DNA of 64,000 nucleotides from an uncultured Litoreibacter sp. (GTDB taxonomy: Bacteria; Pseudomonadota; Alphaproteobacteria; Rhodobacterales; Rhodobacteraceae): contig CANLVO010000001.1 in the NCBI GenBank assembly GCA_947494645.1, positions 310,001-374,000 on the forward strand, written 5' to 3'. Every line of letters starts with the position of its first letter. Position 1 is the first letter of the stretch. Positions 56,320 through 64,000 of this stretch are shown here, piece by piece. A program made the translations under genes and the position numbers. The notes beneath the pieces were generated by a model, which made no database searches, had not been told where the DNA came from, and was given only the letters and a program-made list of their open reading frames with translations.

Positions 56320-57135
56320 ATGTCACAACGCTATATAGCCTTTCTCCTTGCGGCCACGCTTGCCGCAACCACACCCGCCCTTGCGGGCTCGCACAAACCA
56401 GCCTTTGGCGGGGATTTCACCTTTCGCAAGATCGCGCCGCCCACCGCGGGCGCGAAAAAGCGCATCACCGTGCAGATCAAGCCGGGCGACCAAGAGGTCA
56501 AGCAGGTCGCAAAGGCCAAACCGGCGGCAAAATCGAAAAGCTCCGATCTGGATTGGTTCTGGAACACAGTCTCTCCGAAAATCGGCACGCCGGTTCCGGG
56601 GCGCTTCACGGATGCGGTCGAACATGTCGCCAAAGCCCCCTCCGGCAAGGCCATCTCAGAGCCGCGCCTGGAGACATTGCAAAACATCGCCTCCGCCTAT
56701 GGCACCGATATTTTGATCGAAACACTCAACAAGGACGTCTCGCCCGCGCTGGTGCTGGCGCTGATCTCGGTGGAATCCAGTGGCCGGGTCGCTGCCGAAA
56801 GCAACAAGGGCGCGCAGGGCCTCATGCAGCTGATCCCCGACACCGCCGCACGCTTCGGCGTCACGGATGCCACCGACCCCAAGCAGAACATCAAGGGCGG
56901 GGTCGCCTATCTCAGCTGGCTGATGAAGGAATTCAACGGCGATCCCATTCTGGCGCTGGCAGGCTACAACGCGGGCGAGGGGGCCGTGCGCAAACATGAG
57001 GGCGTGCCGCCCTATGCCGAAACGCGTGCCTATGTGCCCAAGGTGCTCGCCGCTTGGCGTGTTGCTCGCTCCATGTGCTTGACAGAGCCGCTTTTGGTCA
57101 GCGACGGCTGCGTCTTCCGCACAAGCGGGCTCTGA
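56320..57135 (+). CDS. Lytic transglycosylase (SLT domain)
   Basis: 271 residues with a signal peptide (MSQRYIAFLLAATLAATTPALA). The SLT lysozyme-like domain occupies about 125-250: LVLALISVESSGRVAAESNK with the catalytic Glu, GAQGLMQLIPDTAARFGV, and LALAGYNAGEGAVRKHEG. It cuts peptidoglycan glycan strands. Divergent from flp; opening the wall for pilus passage is a plausible but unproven role. Confidence 0.88.
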   Translation: MSQRYIAFLLAATLAATTPALAGSHKPAFGGDFTFRKIAPPTAGAKKRITVQIKPGDQEVKQVAKAKPAAKSKSSDLDWFWNTVSPKIGTPVPGRFTDAVEHVAKAPSGKAISEPRLETLQNIASAYGTDILIETLNKDVSPALVLALISVESSGRVAAESNKGAQGLMQLIPDTAARFGVTDATDPKQNIKGGVAYLSWLMKEFNGDPILALAGYNAGEGAVRKHEGVPPYAETRAYVPKVLAAWRVARSMCLTEPLLVSDGCVFRTSGL

Positions 57136-57188
57136 CGGACCCCCTTAGGGGTTCGCTTTGGCAAAAACACTCAAGTCCCGCCGCGCAG

Positions 57189-57926
57189 CTAGACGCTCAT
57201 CTTCTTGAACATGCGCTCCGGGATCGCCTTGATGATCCCCATAATGATGCGCCAGAAAAACGGCGTATATATAGTGTTCTTCTTTTTCTCGACGGCGGCC
57301 AGCAGGTCGCGGGCCACATTTTCGGGTGGGGCCACAAGGAACATGCCCTCAATCCCCCAAGTCATCGCGCTGTCCACAAATCCCGGCTTCACAGTCACCA
57401 CATGCCCGCCCGAGCGGGTCAGTCGGTTGCGCAAACCGCTCAGATAGGTGTGAAACCCGGCCTTGGCCGAGCCATAAACATAGTTGCCGATCCGGCCCCG
57501 GTCGCCCGCAACCGAGCCCACGCCGATCACCGTGCCGCCGCCGCGCTCTTCCATGGCCGGGGCCACGGTCTGCAGAAACGCCGCCGGGCCGGTATAGCTG
57601 TCGGTCACCACGCCTGCGATCAGCGAGGGGTCCGCGTCAATATCGCTCTGAGGCGGCATAGAGCCCACAAAGACCGCGACATTGATCATCCCGTCTTCCT
57701 TGGTGACCCGGTCCACAATCGCCTGAAACCCACTGGCATCGCGCGCGTCAAACTTCACGGCTTCTGCGTCTGATGCGCCCCGCAAGCGGCAATCCTCGGC
57801 GCTGGCTTCCAAATCCACCATATCGCGCCCGGCCAGAAAAACCCGTGCGCCGTCGACAGACACCGCGCGCGCAAAGGCCTTCGCCATCGACGACGTTGCG
57901 CCCAAAATGATCCAATTCTCGGTCAT
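57189..57926 (-). CDS. DprE2-like short-chain dehydrogenase
   Basis: 245-residue SDR. Cofactor motif GATSSMAKAFARAVS, active-site YVYGSAKAGFHTYLSG (Tyr-x3-Lys), and VTVKPGFVDSAMT. In mycobacteria DprE2 reduces the 2-keto intermediate to decaprenyl-phosphoryl-arabinose with NADH. The ATG overlaps the stop of the DprE1 homologue (ATGA), which strongly supports this assignment over a generic SDR. Confidence 0.8.
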   Translation of the reverse strand: MTENWIILGATSSMAKAFARAVSVDGARVFLAGRDMVDLEASAEDCRLRGASDAEAVKFDARDASGFQAIVDRVTKEDGMINVAVFVGSMPPQSDIDADPSLIAGVVTDSYTGPAAFLQTVAPAMEERGGGTVIGVGSVAGDRGRIGNYVYGSAKAGFHTYLSGLRNRLTRSGGHVVTVKPGFVDSAMTWGIEGMFLVAPPENVARDLLAAVEKKKNTIYTPFFWRIIMGIIKAIPERMFKKMSV

Positions 57927-59236
57927 GACGCGCTCCTGATCTTCAATCGGCGGGTAAGGTCGGTCTCGTAAACCCCGTCAGGGTCTACCTTGTTCACCAC
58001 GGCGGCGAACTTGCTCAGTTCGGGATACATCGCGGGCACATGTTTGGCGTCCAGCGTGGCATCCTTGGCAAAATACACCCGGCCGCCAGCCTCGGCGGTC
58101 ATCGTCTCCAGCTCGGCAATCAACTTGAAGGCCTTTTTGCTGGCCCGAAAATCCACCGCCAACGTGTAGCCTTCCATCGGAAAGCTCATCATGCCGCCGC
58201 GCCCTGGTCCCATCCGCTTCAGCACCGCCAAAGGCGAGGCCTGTCCGCTATGGGCAATCTTCTCCAGAATGCGCTTCACCGCGCTCAGCTTGTCTACGGG
58301 CACCACGCATTGAAACTGGATAAAGCCGGCCTTGCCATAAAGCCTGTTCCAGTCATGGATGCGGTCCAGCGGGAAGAAATAGTCCTGAATGGGCTTCACC
58401 GAGGTGCGCCCGCTTTCCGAGACCCGCCGGTAATAGGCGTTGTTAAAGGCCTTCACGACCGGTTTCGACAGCGCAAAGCGCGGCGCGTTGAACGGCACCG
58501 ATTTGCTCGACTTCTTGCTGGGCACCAAGCCGTAATCGGTCTCGCCTTCCTCAAGGATGCCGCGCCCCAATTGGTCGCCCTTGGCGGTCGCGTCGATCCA
58601 GCCGACCGTATAAGTGGCCTTTGAGCCGTCCAGCGCTTCGGTAAAATCGTCAAAATTGTCGATCCGGCGCTCGGTCACGACCATCACGTCGCCCTTGCAG
58701 GCCAGAAGTTGCAACTTGGCAGAGACGATCACACCCGTCTGCCCCATCCCGCCCACAGTCGCGCGGAACAGTTCAGCGTCCTTCTTCGGCGTGATCTTCA
58801 CCGGCTTGCCGCCGCGCATCAACGTGATCTCGGTGACATGCTGGCCAAAAGAGCCCGCGCCATGGTGGTTCTTGCCATGCACGTCATTGGCGATGCAGCC
58901 GCCCACGGTGGCAAAGCCGGTGCCGGGCATCACGGTCGGCAGCCAGCCGCGCGGTGCAAACACGCGGGCGATCTCGCCCACTTTCAAACCGGCCTCGGCC
59001 TCCAAAATGCCGGTGGTCTCGTCGAACCCGATCATGCGGTCCAGCCGCACCATTTTCACAGCAGGCCCGCCATCATTCAGGCAAGCATCCCCGTAAGAGC
59101 GGCAATTGCCAATCGCGGGGCCCGCATCACCGGCCAGAGCCGCTTGCAAGCTCGAGACCCGCTCAGGCCGCGCAACCGGACCCGAGGCGGTTTTAACCCG
59201 GCCCCATCCCGCATATGTAAGTGAGTTCCAAAGCAT
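57923..59236 (-). CDS. DprE1-like FAD-dependent oxidase
   Basis: 437 residues. FAD-binding PCMH segment with GNCRSYGDACLNDGG, PGTGFATVGGCIANDVHGKN and HHGAGSFGQHV (His120 region), and the C-terminal ALO-type domain (FIQFQCVVPVDKLSAVKRIL; YFAKDAT with the conserved Lys). These match mycobacterial DprE1, which oxidises polyprenyl-phosphoryl ribose at C2. The position equal to the benzothiazinone-reactive Cys387 is Ala360 here. Start at 59236 yields MLWNSLTYAGWGR; the longer open frame runs into the neighbouring gene and is not protein-like. Confidence 0.88.
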   Translation of the reverse strand: MLWNSLTYAGWGRVKTASGPVARPERVSSLQAALAGDAGPAIGNCRSYGDACLNDGGPAVKMVRLDRMIGFDETTGILEAEAGLKVGEIARVFAPRGWLPTVMPGTGFATVGGCIANDVHGKNHHGAGSFGQHVTEITLMRGGKPVKITPKKDAELFRATVGGMGQTGVIVSAKLQLLACKGDVMVVTERRIDNFDDFTEALDGSKATYTVGWIDATAKGDQLGRGILEEGETDYGLVPSKKSSKSVPFNAPRFALSKPVVKAFNNAYYRRVSESGRTSVKPIQDYFFPLDRIHDWNRLYGKAGFIQFQCVVPVDKLSAVKRILEKIAHSGQASPLAVLKRMGPGRGGMMSFPMEGYTLAVDFRASKKAFKLIAELETMTAEAGGRVYFAKDATLDAKHVPAMYPELSKFAAVVNKVDPDGVYETDLTRRLKIRSAS

Positions 59237-59241
59237 GTCGT

Positions 59242-60237
59242 TCAGGCTTTCTTTGACAGTTTTTCGGCAATCGGGAAGGTCACCAACCCGACGAAAATGG
59301 CAAACCACAAGGTGGTCACACGAATGACGGCCATGGCGGGCAGGGCCACGGCCATTGGCACGGCTTGGGCAGACAGCATGATCAGCATTGCGGCTTCCGC
59401 GCCGCCCACGCCGCCCGGGGCTCCGGTCAACCCGCCCGCAAGGGTCGAGAAGATAAAGACGACCGTGGCCGCGGCGAGGCTGATATCGGCCCCCATCCAA
59501 GTCAGCAAAAGGTATAGCGCGTAGCCTTCGGCGGTCCAGCCAATGACGCTCAAGGCCAAAGCGGGGATCGCCAGCTTGCCTTCGCGAAACATCGACATCG
59601 AACGTGCGGCCCGGCGCAACCCCACAAATCGGCGCGGCCATTTCCCAACAGCGCGCCACAGCATGGTGACAATCCGGTCCAACAAGGTGGGCCGGGTGAC
59701 AATCGCGGCAAACAGCAATGCGACAATAGAGACAACCACCGCCATCTGCGTCCCTGATTGCGACAGCAGCACGCCCGAGGCCAGCACCAGCCCCATCGCC
59801 GCGATGTCGAACACGCGGTCGGCAAATGGCAGGACGAGAATGCGTTCAAAGGGCCAGCCGGTCAGGCGCGAAATCCAACGGACCCGGACCAGCTCGCCAA
59901 TGCGGCCAGGCGTGACGGTCATGGCAAACCCGCCCATGAAATGCAGCACGTTTTGGTCGACGCGCAACGGCAGGCCAAGTCGACGGGCAAACAAATGCCA
60001 CCGCAGGCCTCGAAAGGTGTAGTTCACCAGCGACAATCCCAGCAGGATCAGAAATTGGCCGATGGTCAGCTTGCGCAGCTGCTCCATGGTCTCTTCCCAG
60101 CCCACCGTCGCGGCAGTGCCGACAATACCCACGACAAACAGCGCCAGAAGGCCGCCAAGGATCCAAAGATCGCGCTTGGGGGTCCGTCGGGTTCGGGGGG
60201 GCGCGATTGGCGCGGTGCTGCTCATTGTTAAAATCAT
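59242..60237 (-). CDS. Flippase-like membrane protein (LPG synthase TM family)
   Basis: 331 residues, about eight membrane helices. Segments such as FLILLGLSLVNYTFRGLRWH, MGGFAMTVTPGRIGELVRVR and GGLTGAPGGVGGAEAAMLIM fit the lysylphosphatidylglycerol synthetase transmembrane / flippase-like family. Placed directly upstream of the DprE1 homologue (5 bp), it could move a lipid-linked sugar across the membrane. Start at 60237 or the fourth-next ATG at 60225; the first has AAAGG very close, the second is more conventional. Confidence 0.75.
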   Translation of the reverse strand: MILTMSSTAPIAPPRTRRTPKRDLWILGGLLALFVVGIVGTAATVGWEETMEQLRKLTIGQFLILLGLSLVNYTFRGLRWHLFARRLGLPLRVDQNVLHFMGGFAMTVTPGRIGELVRVRWISRLTGWPFERILVLPFADRVFDIAAMGLVLASGVLLSQSGTQMAVVVSIVALLFAAIVTRPTLLDRIVTMLWRAVGKWPRRFVGLRRAARSMSMFREGKLAIPALALSVIGWTAEGYALYLLLTWMGADISLAAATVVFIFSTLAGGLTGAPGGVGGAEAAMLIMLSAQAVPMAVALPAMAVIRVTTLWFAIFVGLVTFPIAEKLSKKA

Positions 60238-60342
60238 TGCCTTTGGCGGCTACCCAGAGAATTGGGCGCAAGTATGGAATTGTTTCCACATTATGAACAT
60301 AGCAGAGCGAAACCCGGCGATCTGCTCCAAAAACAACGCAGC

Positions 60343-61017
60343 TCACGCCAGCCGCAGGAACTCCGAGACATCCGTGCTGTTGTTGAAAAACGGAACCGAC
60401 TGCGGCGCGCCGCCGCTTTTGGCCAAGGCGGCGACCTCAGCCAGCACGACTTCTGTAATAAAAGGCAGGTTCAGCGCACGCGCCTCGTCCAACCGCACCC
60501 AGTGCAAATGGCTCAACTCGTCCTGCGCCAACGAAAAATCATCCAGATCCCCCACAGCACTTTCCGCCCGCACCAGAAAGAACCGCGCGTCAAAGCGCCG
60601 GGGCCGCATCGGCGGGGTGATCGCGCGAAAGAAGAACTGAAACCCGCGCGCCGAAGGTTGCAGCCCGGTCTCGTAAAACCCGTCCCAATCCGGATCCGTA
60701 ACAGCAGGGGCAGGGCCGGGCACGCCAAAACGCAAACCCGTCTCTTCCCAAACCTCGCGAATGGCCGAGGCCACAAGCGCGTGCGCCAACCCCTCAGGAC
60801 TGCGCAGCGCCAGCCTCGCCATGCTGCTTGCATCCGGGAAGTCTGCCAACGGCACGTCGCCATCCGTCAGATCCACCGCCCCGCCGGGAAAAACGTATTT
60901 GTTGGGCATGAACGCCGCCGTCTTGCCGCGTTGACCCATCAAGACCTGCGGGTCGCTCTCCGCGTCTCGCAGCAACACCACGCTGGCGGCGTCGCGGATC
61001 GGGGTCTCATCGCCCAT
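60343..61017 (-). CDS. Nudix hydrolase
   Basis: 224 residues. The Nudix helix is ASAIREVWEETGLRFG, preceded by NKYVFPGGAVDLTD with a longer than usual insert between the two, as in NUDT19-like members that act on CoA-type substrates. The ATG at 61017 overlaps the TGA of the DUF983 gene (TGATG), giving the start MGDETPIRDAASVV. Confidence 0.85.
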   Translation of the reverse strand: MGDETPIRDAASVVLLRDAESDPQVLMGQRGKTAAFMPNKYVFPGGAVDLTDGDVPLADFPDASSMARLALRSPEGLAHALVASAIREVWEETGLRFGVPGPAPAVTDPDWDGFYETGLQPSARGFQFFFRAITPPMRPRRFDARFFLVRAESAVGDLDDFSLAQDELSHLHWVRLDEARALNLPFITEVVLAEVAALAKSGGAPQSVPFFNNSTDVSEFLRLA

Positions 61018-61415
61018 CAGGCGGTCTTGAAACCGTGCATCCGCTTGGCCCATTGAATACCCACCACGGCACCTTTCATGCGCGGCAACAGGTATAGCGA
61101 AAGCGCCACGCAAAACGCCGAGAAGCCAACAGCCACGGAAAGCGGGTCAGGCTCGAAATGCGAGAAGGTCAGGTGCAGCAGCGGGGCCATCAGATGCCCA
61201 ACCACCAAAATCGTCAAATAGGCTGGCCCGTCATCGGCGCGGTGATGGTGCAGCGCCTGCCCGCATGTGCCACAGCTGTCATGCACTTTCAGATAGCCAT
61301 CAAACAACCCGCCTTCCCCGCAATTGGGGCACCGTTTGCGCCAGCCGCGCAGCAAAGCGGGTTTGGTGGGCCGGTCTTCGATGTCGAGCATGGTGGTGGA
61401 AGCGTCTTGCGCCAT
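61017..61415 (-). CDS. DUF983 family membrane protein
   Basis: 132 residues. N-terminal zinc-ribbon-like Cys pairs (RCPNCGEGGLF and SCGTCGQALHHHRADDG), then two membrane helices. Family function is unknown, with some links to cytochrome oxidase loci. Start at 61415 (MAQDASTTMLD). Translationally coupled to the Nudix gene. Confidence 0.85.
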   Translation of the reverse strand: MAQDASTTMLDIEDRPTKPALLRGWRKRCPNCGEGGLFDGYLKVHDSCGTCGQALHHHRADDGPAYLTILVVGHLMAPLLHLTFSHFEPDPLSVAVGFSAFCVALSLYLLPRMKGAVVGIQWAKRMHGFKTA

Positions 61416-61609
61416 GGCCGTGATCCTTGTGGTTGCCCCCGCAATATAGGCCCTCGCGCGCGGCAATGCACGGGCTCAGGCAGGGCGGCGTCGCAATGTC
61501 GCAATTAATTTCGACGGAAACCCCGCCCCGCCCCGTTTGAGGTTGTAACAGCGCAAATGAGGCGCTGGCCAAAACGGAAAAGAAACTGGTTAACATAAGG
61601 ACGCCAAAC

Positions 61610-62077
61610 ATGAGCAAGACACGTATTCTCGCCAAAGCCACTCTGATCGCCGCAGGCGCGGCACTGCTGATCACGCCAGCCATAAGCTTCGCCAAAGGCG
61701 GCCACCAAGGCCCCCGCGCCAGCTTTGAAACGCTGGACGCGGACGGCAATGGCGAGGTCACCATGACCGAGATGCAGGCCGCAGGCTTCGCTCGGTTCGC
61801 CGCCGCTGACGCCAATGGCGACGGGTTCCTCAGCGCCGACGAGATCACCCAGAAAGACAGCGAGCGCGCCGCCAAACGCGTGGCCCGCATGATCGAGAAA
61901 CGCGACGCCAACGGCGACGGCCAACTGAGCCTCGAAGAGATGCAGCCCGATGAAGAGCGGGTCGCCAAGCGCTTTGCCCGCGTTGATGCGGACGGCAATG
62001 GCACGATCTCGCAAGAGGAATTCGACGCCATGAAAAAGCACCGTCAAAGCGCTCGTCACAAGCGCGCATCCGAATAA
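61610..62077 (+). CDS. Secreted EF-hand calcium-binding protein
   Basis: 155 residues with a signal peptide (to about residue 28). Four EF-hand loops are visible: DADGNGEVTMTE, DANGDGFLSADE, DANGDGQLSLEE and DADGNGTISQEE, all with good Ca ligands. Probably a periplasmic calcium sensor or buffer. It precedes the sigma factor set and ends before a strong hairpin. Confidence 0.9.
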   Translation: MSKTRILAKATLIAAGAALLITPAISFAKGGHQGPRASFETLDADGNGEVTMTEMQAAGFARFAAADANGDGFLSADEITQKDSERAAKRVARMIEKRDANGDGQLSLEEMQPDEERVAKRFARVDADGNGTISQEEFDAMKKHRQSARHKRASE

Positions 62078-62090
62078 GGCGCGCAACGTC

Positions 62091-62126
62091 GTGGCCCGGC
62101 TGGACCCTCCCCGCCAGCCGGGCCAC
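62091..62126. terminator. Hairpin after the EF-hand gene
   Basis: GTGGCCCGGCTGG (62091-62103) and CCAGCCGGGCCAC (62114-62126), 13-bp perfect stem, no T-run. Confidence 0.5.
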
Positions 62127-62177
62127 AGCGACCAAGCATTGTGCGCCGCCAACCCGGCGGCGTAGTCTGAACCCGGC

Positions 62178-62753
62178 ATGGACATGGCATTGGATCACAG
62201 CTCTCAGGTCACGGATGACGCCTTGCTGGCGCTTTATGCGGCTGGCGATCCGCTGGCCGCTTCCGAGCTGACCGCCCGGCTTGCGCCGCGCCTGCTGTCC
62301 TTCGCGAACCGCATGTTGCGCGATCTGGCAGAGGCCGAGGATGTCGTCCAGGACACCATGTTGCGGCTTTGGAAAATGGCCCCTGACTGGGTGCCCGGCG
62401 CCGCGAAGCTTTCCACCTGGACGTTTCGCGTGGCCTCCAACCTCTGCACGGACCGACTGCGCAAGAAACGAGGCGTCGGGCTCGATGACATTGCCGAGCC
62501 GGTCAGCGAAACCCCAGGGGTCGAGGCACAATTGATGCAGGATGAACGGGCCACCGCCTTGGATGCGGCCCTTCAGACCTTGCCGGATCGGCAGCGGCAG
62601 GCCGTGGTCCTGCGCCATATCGAGGGGCTGTCCAACCCCGACATTGCCGAGATATTAGAGATCAGCACCGAGGCGGTCGAAAGTCTGACCGCCCGGGGCA
62701 AACGCGCGCTGGCCGCCACATTGGCCAGCCGCAAAGAGGAGCTGGGACTATGA
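62178..62753 (+). CDS. ECF-type RNA polymerase sigma factor
   Basis: 191 residues. Region 2 from about residue 35 (LLSFANRMLRDLAEAEDVVQ, DTMLRLWKMAPDW) and region 4 from about 130 (LQTLPDRQRQAVVLRHIEGL, SNPDIAEILEISTEAVESLT). The stop overlaps the anti-sigma candidate start (ATGA), the usual arrangement for sigma/anti-sigma pairs. Confidence 0.92.
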   Translation: MDMALDHSSQVTDDALLALYAAGDPLAASELTARLAPRLLSFANRMLRDLAEAEDVVQDTMLRLWKMAPDWVPGAAKLSTWTFRVASNLCTDRLRKKRGVGLDDIAEPVSETPGVEAQLMQDERATALDAALQTLPDRQRQAVVLRHIEGLSNPDIAEILEISTEAVESLTARGKRALAATLASRKEELGL

Positions 62754-63118
62754 CAAGACCCCCGAAACCCGACCCGCTGGATGATGCTGCGCTCGATGCG
62801 CTCCTCAAAGCCGCGCCTAAACCGCAGCCCTCAGCTGCGCTGACCGCGCGCATCCTGCGCGACGCCGCCACCCACCAGCCTCAAACACCGGCCCCCGTGG
62901 TGCCGGAACGCGGCCTCTTTGCCGCGCTGGCGGATGTGCTTGGTGGCTGGCCCACGGTTGGCGGGCTCGCCACGGCCACGCTGGCCGGGCTCTATATCGG
63001 GTTCGCCCAGCCCGATCTGCTCAGCCCGGCTGACACCGATTTTGTTTTCGACCTCACCGAGGAAGACGCCCTGTCGGGCCTGCTTCCGGGTGACGCATTG
63101 TTTTTTGAAGAAGGGTAG
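62750..63118 (+). CDS. Putative anti-sigma factor
   Basis: 122 residues. A short cytoplasmic N-terminal part, one hydrophobic segment (GGLATATLAGLYIGFAQPDL) and an acidic periplasmic tail ending in FEEG. No zinc-binding His-x3-Cys-x2-Cys motif. Assignment rests on the coupling to the sigma factor and on topology. Confidence 0.65.
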   Translation: MTRPPKPDPLDDAALDALLKAAPKPQPSAALTARILRDAATHQPQTPAPVVPERGLFAALADVLGGWPTVGGLATATLAGLYIGFAQPDLLSPADTDFVFDLTEEDALSGLLPGDALFFEEG

Positions 63119-63124
63119 CTTGCC

Positions 63125-63625
63125 ATGAGCGACACCAACCTCCCCCCGGACGCCCCGCAGCCCAAAACCGCTGGCACACCCTGGATGCGCATCCTTCTGG
63201 TGATCTCGCTGGGGCTGAACCTTGCCGTGCTTGGCATGGTCATCGGCGCGAAAATGTCGGGCGGCGATCAGCGCGGCTGGAACCGTGGCGGCGAAGACGC
63301 CCGGATCGGGCCCTATGGCCGTGCATTTTCCAAGGAAGACCGCGCCCAACTGCGCCGCAGCTTTGGCGCACGTGAGAAAAACTTCAGAGCGCACCGCCAA
63401 AACATGCGTGCCGCAGCCACAGCACTTGTTGAAACTCTGCGCGCCGAACCCTTTGACATAGACGCCGTCCGCGCCGTGCTGGCCACCCAGCGCGGGGCCC
63501 AGATCGCGCTGCAGGATGAGGGGCAAGAGGTGATGCTGAACCATCTGGCCAACATGACCCCCGAGGCCCGCGCCGCCTTCGCCGACAATCTGGAAAAAGG
63601 CCTCAAGCGCCGCAAACCCCGCTAA
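63125..63625 (+). CDS. Periplasmic heavy-metal sensor / Spy-like protein
   Basis: 166 residues. One N-terminal membrane helix (MRILLVISLGLNLAVLGMVI), then a helical periplasmic part rich in Arg and Gln (AQLRRSFGAREKNFRAHRQN) of the CpxP/Spy/CnrX type. It follows the anti-sigma candidate by 6 bp and is probably its sensing partner. Confidence 0.8.
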   Translation: MSDTNLPPDAPQPKTAGTPWMRILLVISLGLNLAVLGMVIGAKMSGGDQRGWNRGGEDARIGPYGRAFSKEDRAQLRRSFGAREKNFRAHRQNMRAAATALVETLRAEPFDIDAVRAVLATQRGAQIALQDEGQEVMLNHLANMTPEARAAFADNLEKGLKRRKPR

Positions 63626-64000
63626 CCTGCCGAGCGATCAGATGGCAACACCAGCCGCAATCGTTCCGCTGGTCGGCCAACCGCCACGGGACCCGCCCAA
63701 GAAATCACCGCTGGTCCCCTCAAACGCCGCTGCGTCGCAATATCTCCAGACGCGACCATGCCGGCCAATTGCAACGCAACTCTTCGACGCGGAACGTTAG
63801 CCAATTGTGAAAGCTGACAACTGGCTCTTTGGGAAAGGGCAAAAGAGCCATGCGCGAAGTATGATGCAAGCCCTTCAAGCAAAGCCTAATCAAACAAAGC
63901 CTGCTCCCGCAGACCCGATCACGTCGGGACGAGTGGCGCGGTGCTTGAACACTGCGTGCTGGGCTTATGCCCCAAACCAACGCCAGCCCAAACAAACTCA
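63626..64000. other. Unidentified right-end stretch
   Basis: No reading frame with recognisable similarity or typical codon usage; short open frames on the minus strand (63622-63882, 63720-63995) look accidental. Base composition appears less GC-rich toward the end. Could be an intergenic region or a decayed gene that continues beyond the window. Confidence 0.3.

Noticed and set aside
56067-56999. Open frame overlapping the start of the transglycosylase gene
   Set aside because: It is out of frame with the SLT motifs, and after 56330 has Arg/His-rich shadow composition.
59240-59659. Longer N terminus for the DprE1 homologue
   Set aside because: The extra codons lie within the flippase-like gene in another frame and are Arg/Gly-rich; the start at 59236 directly precedes the conserved N terminus.
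63622-63995. Short minus-strand open frames at the right end
   Set aside because: No similarity, no ribosome site and unusual composition; listed as an unidentified region instead.

Overview
This window reads as chromosomal DNA of an alphaproteobacterium of the family Rhodobacteraceae, most likely the marine Roseobacter group. The DNA is GC-rich. It has the alphaproteobacterial order ruvCAB - two unknown genes - ybgC - tolQRAB - pal - cpoB - tilS - ftsH, DUF1127 and DUF1178 proteins, a Hint-domain protein, the lysC/DUF1178 group, and Flp pilins with the GAVTVDW signature that I associate with Roseobacters. The genus assignment is inference. No tRNA, rRNA, CRISPR array, prophage or intact insertion sequence was recognised.

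Layout. 1-442: end of an upstream unit with a strong terminator hairpin. 443-3456 (minus): aspartate kinase, an SDR, a DUF1178 protein and a Nudix hydrolase. 3596-5706: an AcuC-like deacetylase facing a fold-type-II PLP dehydratase. 5789-11857 (plus): modABC molybdate importer followed 6 bp later by a fused HyuA/HyuB 5-oxoprolinase-type enzyme. 11965-13714: a Hint-domain protein and a membrane M50-type protease, apparently one unit. 13725-16706: rpsD with promoter, leader and terminator, then a long Ala/Pro-rich membrane-anchored protein. 16723-21353: SDR, MFS permease, msrA, prmA, a small membrane protein and DUF1127. 21689-34258 (plus): a long near-continuous envelope and DNA-repair block from ruvC to ftsH. 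34382-37790: MOSC protein, then fhs and folD of one-carbon metabolism. 37787-41874 (minus): PdeM phosphoesterase, Lhr-type helicase and a hydroxyisobutyrate-dehydrogenase-like enzyme. 41846-43159 (minus): an AAA ATPase. 43299-44894 (plus): a GT-C-like polytopic membrane protein.

44888-55928 (minus) is a Tad/Flp pilus locus, transcribed from pilins toward prepilin peptidase: flp, second flp-like pilin, cpaB, cpaC, an OmpA lipoprotein, cpaE/tadZ, cpaF/tadA, tadB, tadC, two TPR lipoproteins, cpaA/tadV. Its intergenic gaps carry several hairpins and repeats. tadE/F/G-type minor pseudopilins are not present here. 56320-57135 is a lytic transglycosylase. 57189-60237 (minus) is a three-gene unit of a flippase-like membrane protein, a very clear DprE1 homologue and a DprE2-like SDR, which suggests polyprenyl-phosphate arabinose synthesis. 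60343-61415 is a Nudix/DUF983 pair, and 61610-63625 (plus) holds an EF-hand protein and an ECF sigma / anti-sigma / Spy-like set. The last 375 bases hold nothing I can identify.

The most interesting proposal is that the DprE1/DprE2/flippase unit and the GT-C-like protein flank the Tad locus because they supply and attach a polyprenyl-linked pentofuranose to the pilus or another surface structure. The enzymes are well supported as family members. The functional link to the pilus is inference from position. Other notable items are a nearly perfect palindrome inside the tilS coding sequence, a 63-nt imperfect palindrome upstream of cpaE, and the Hint/M50 pair.
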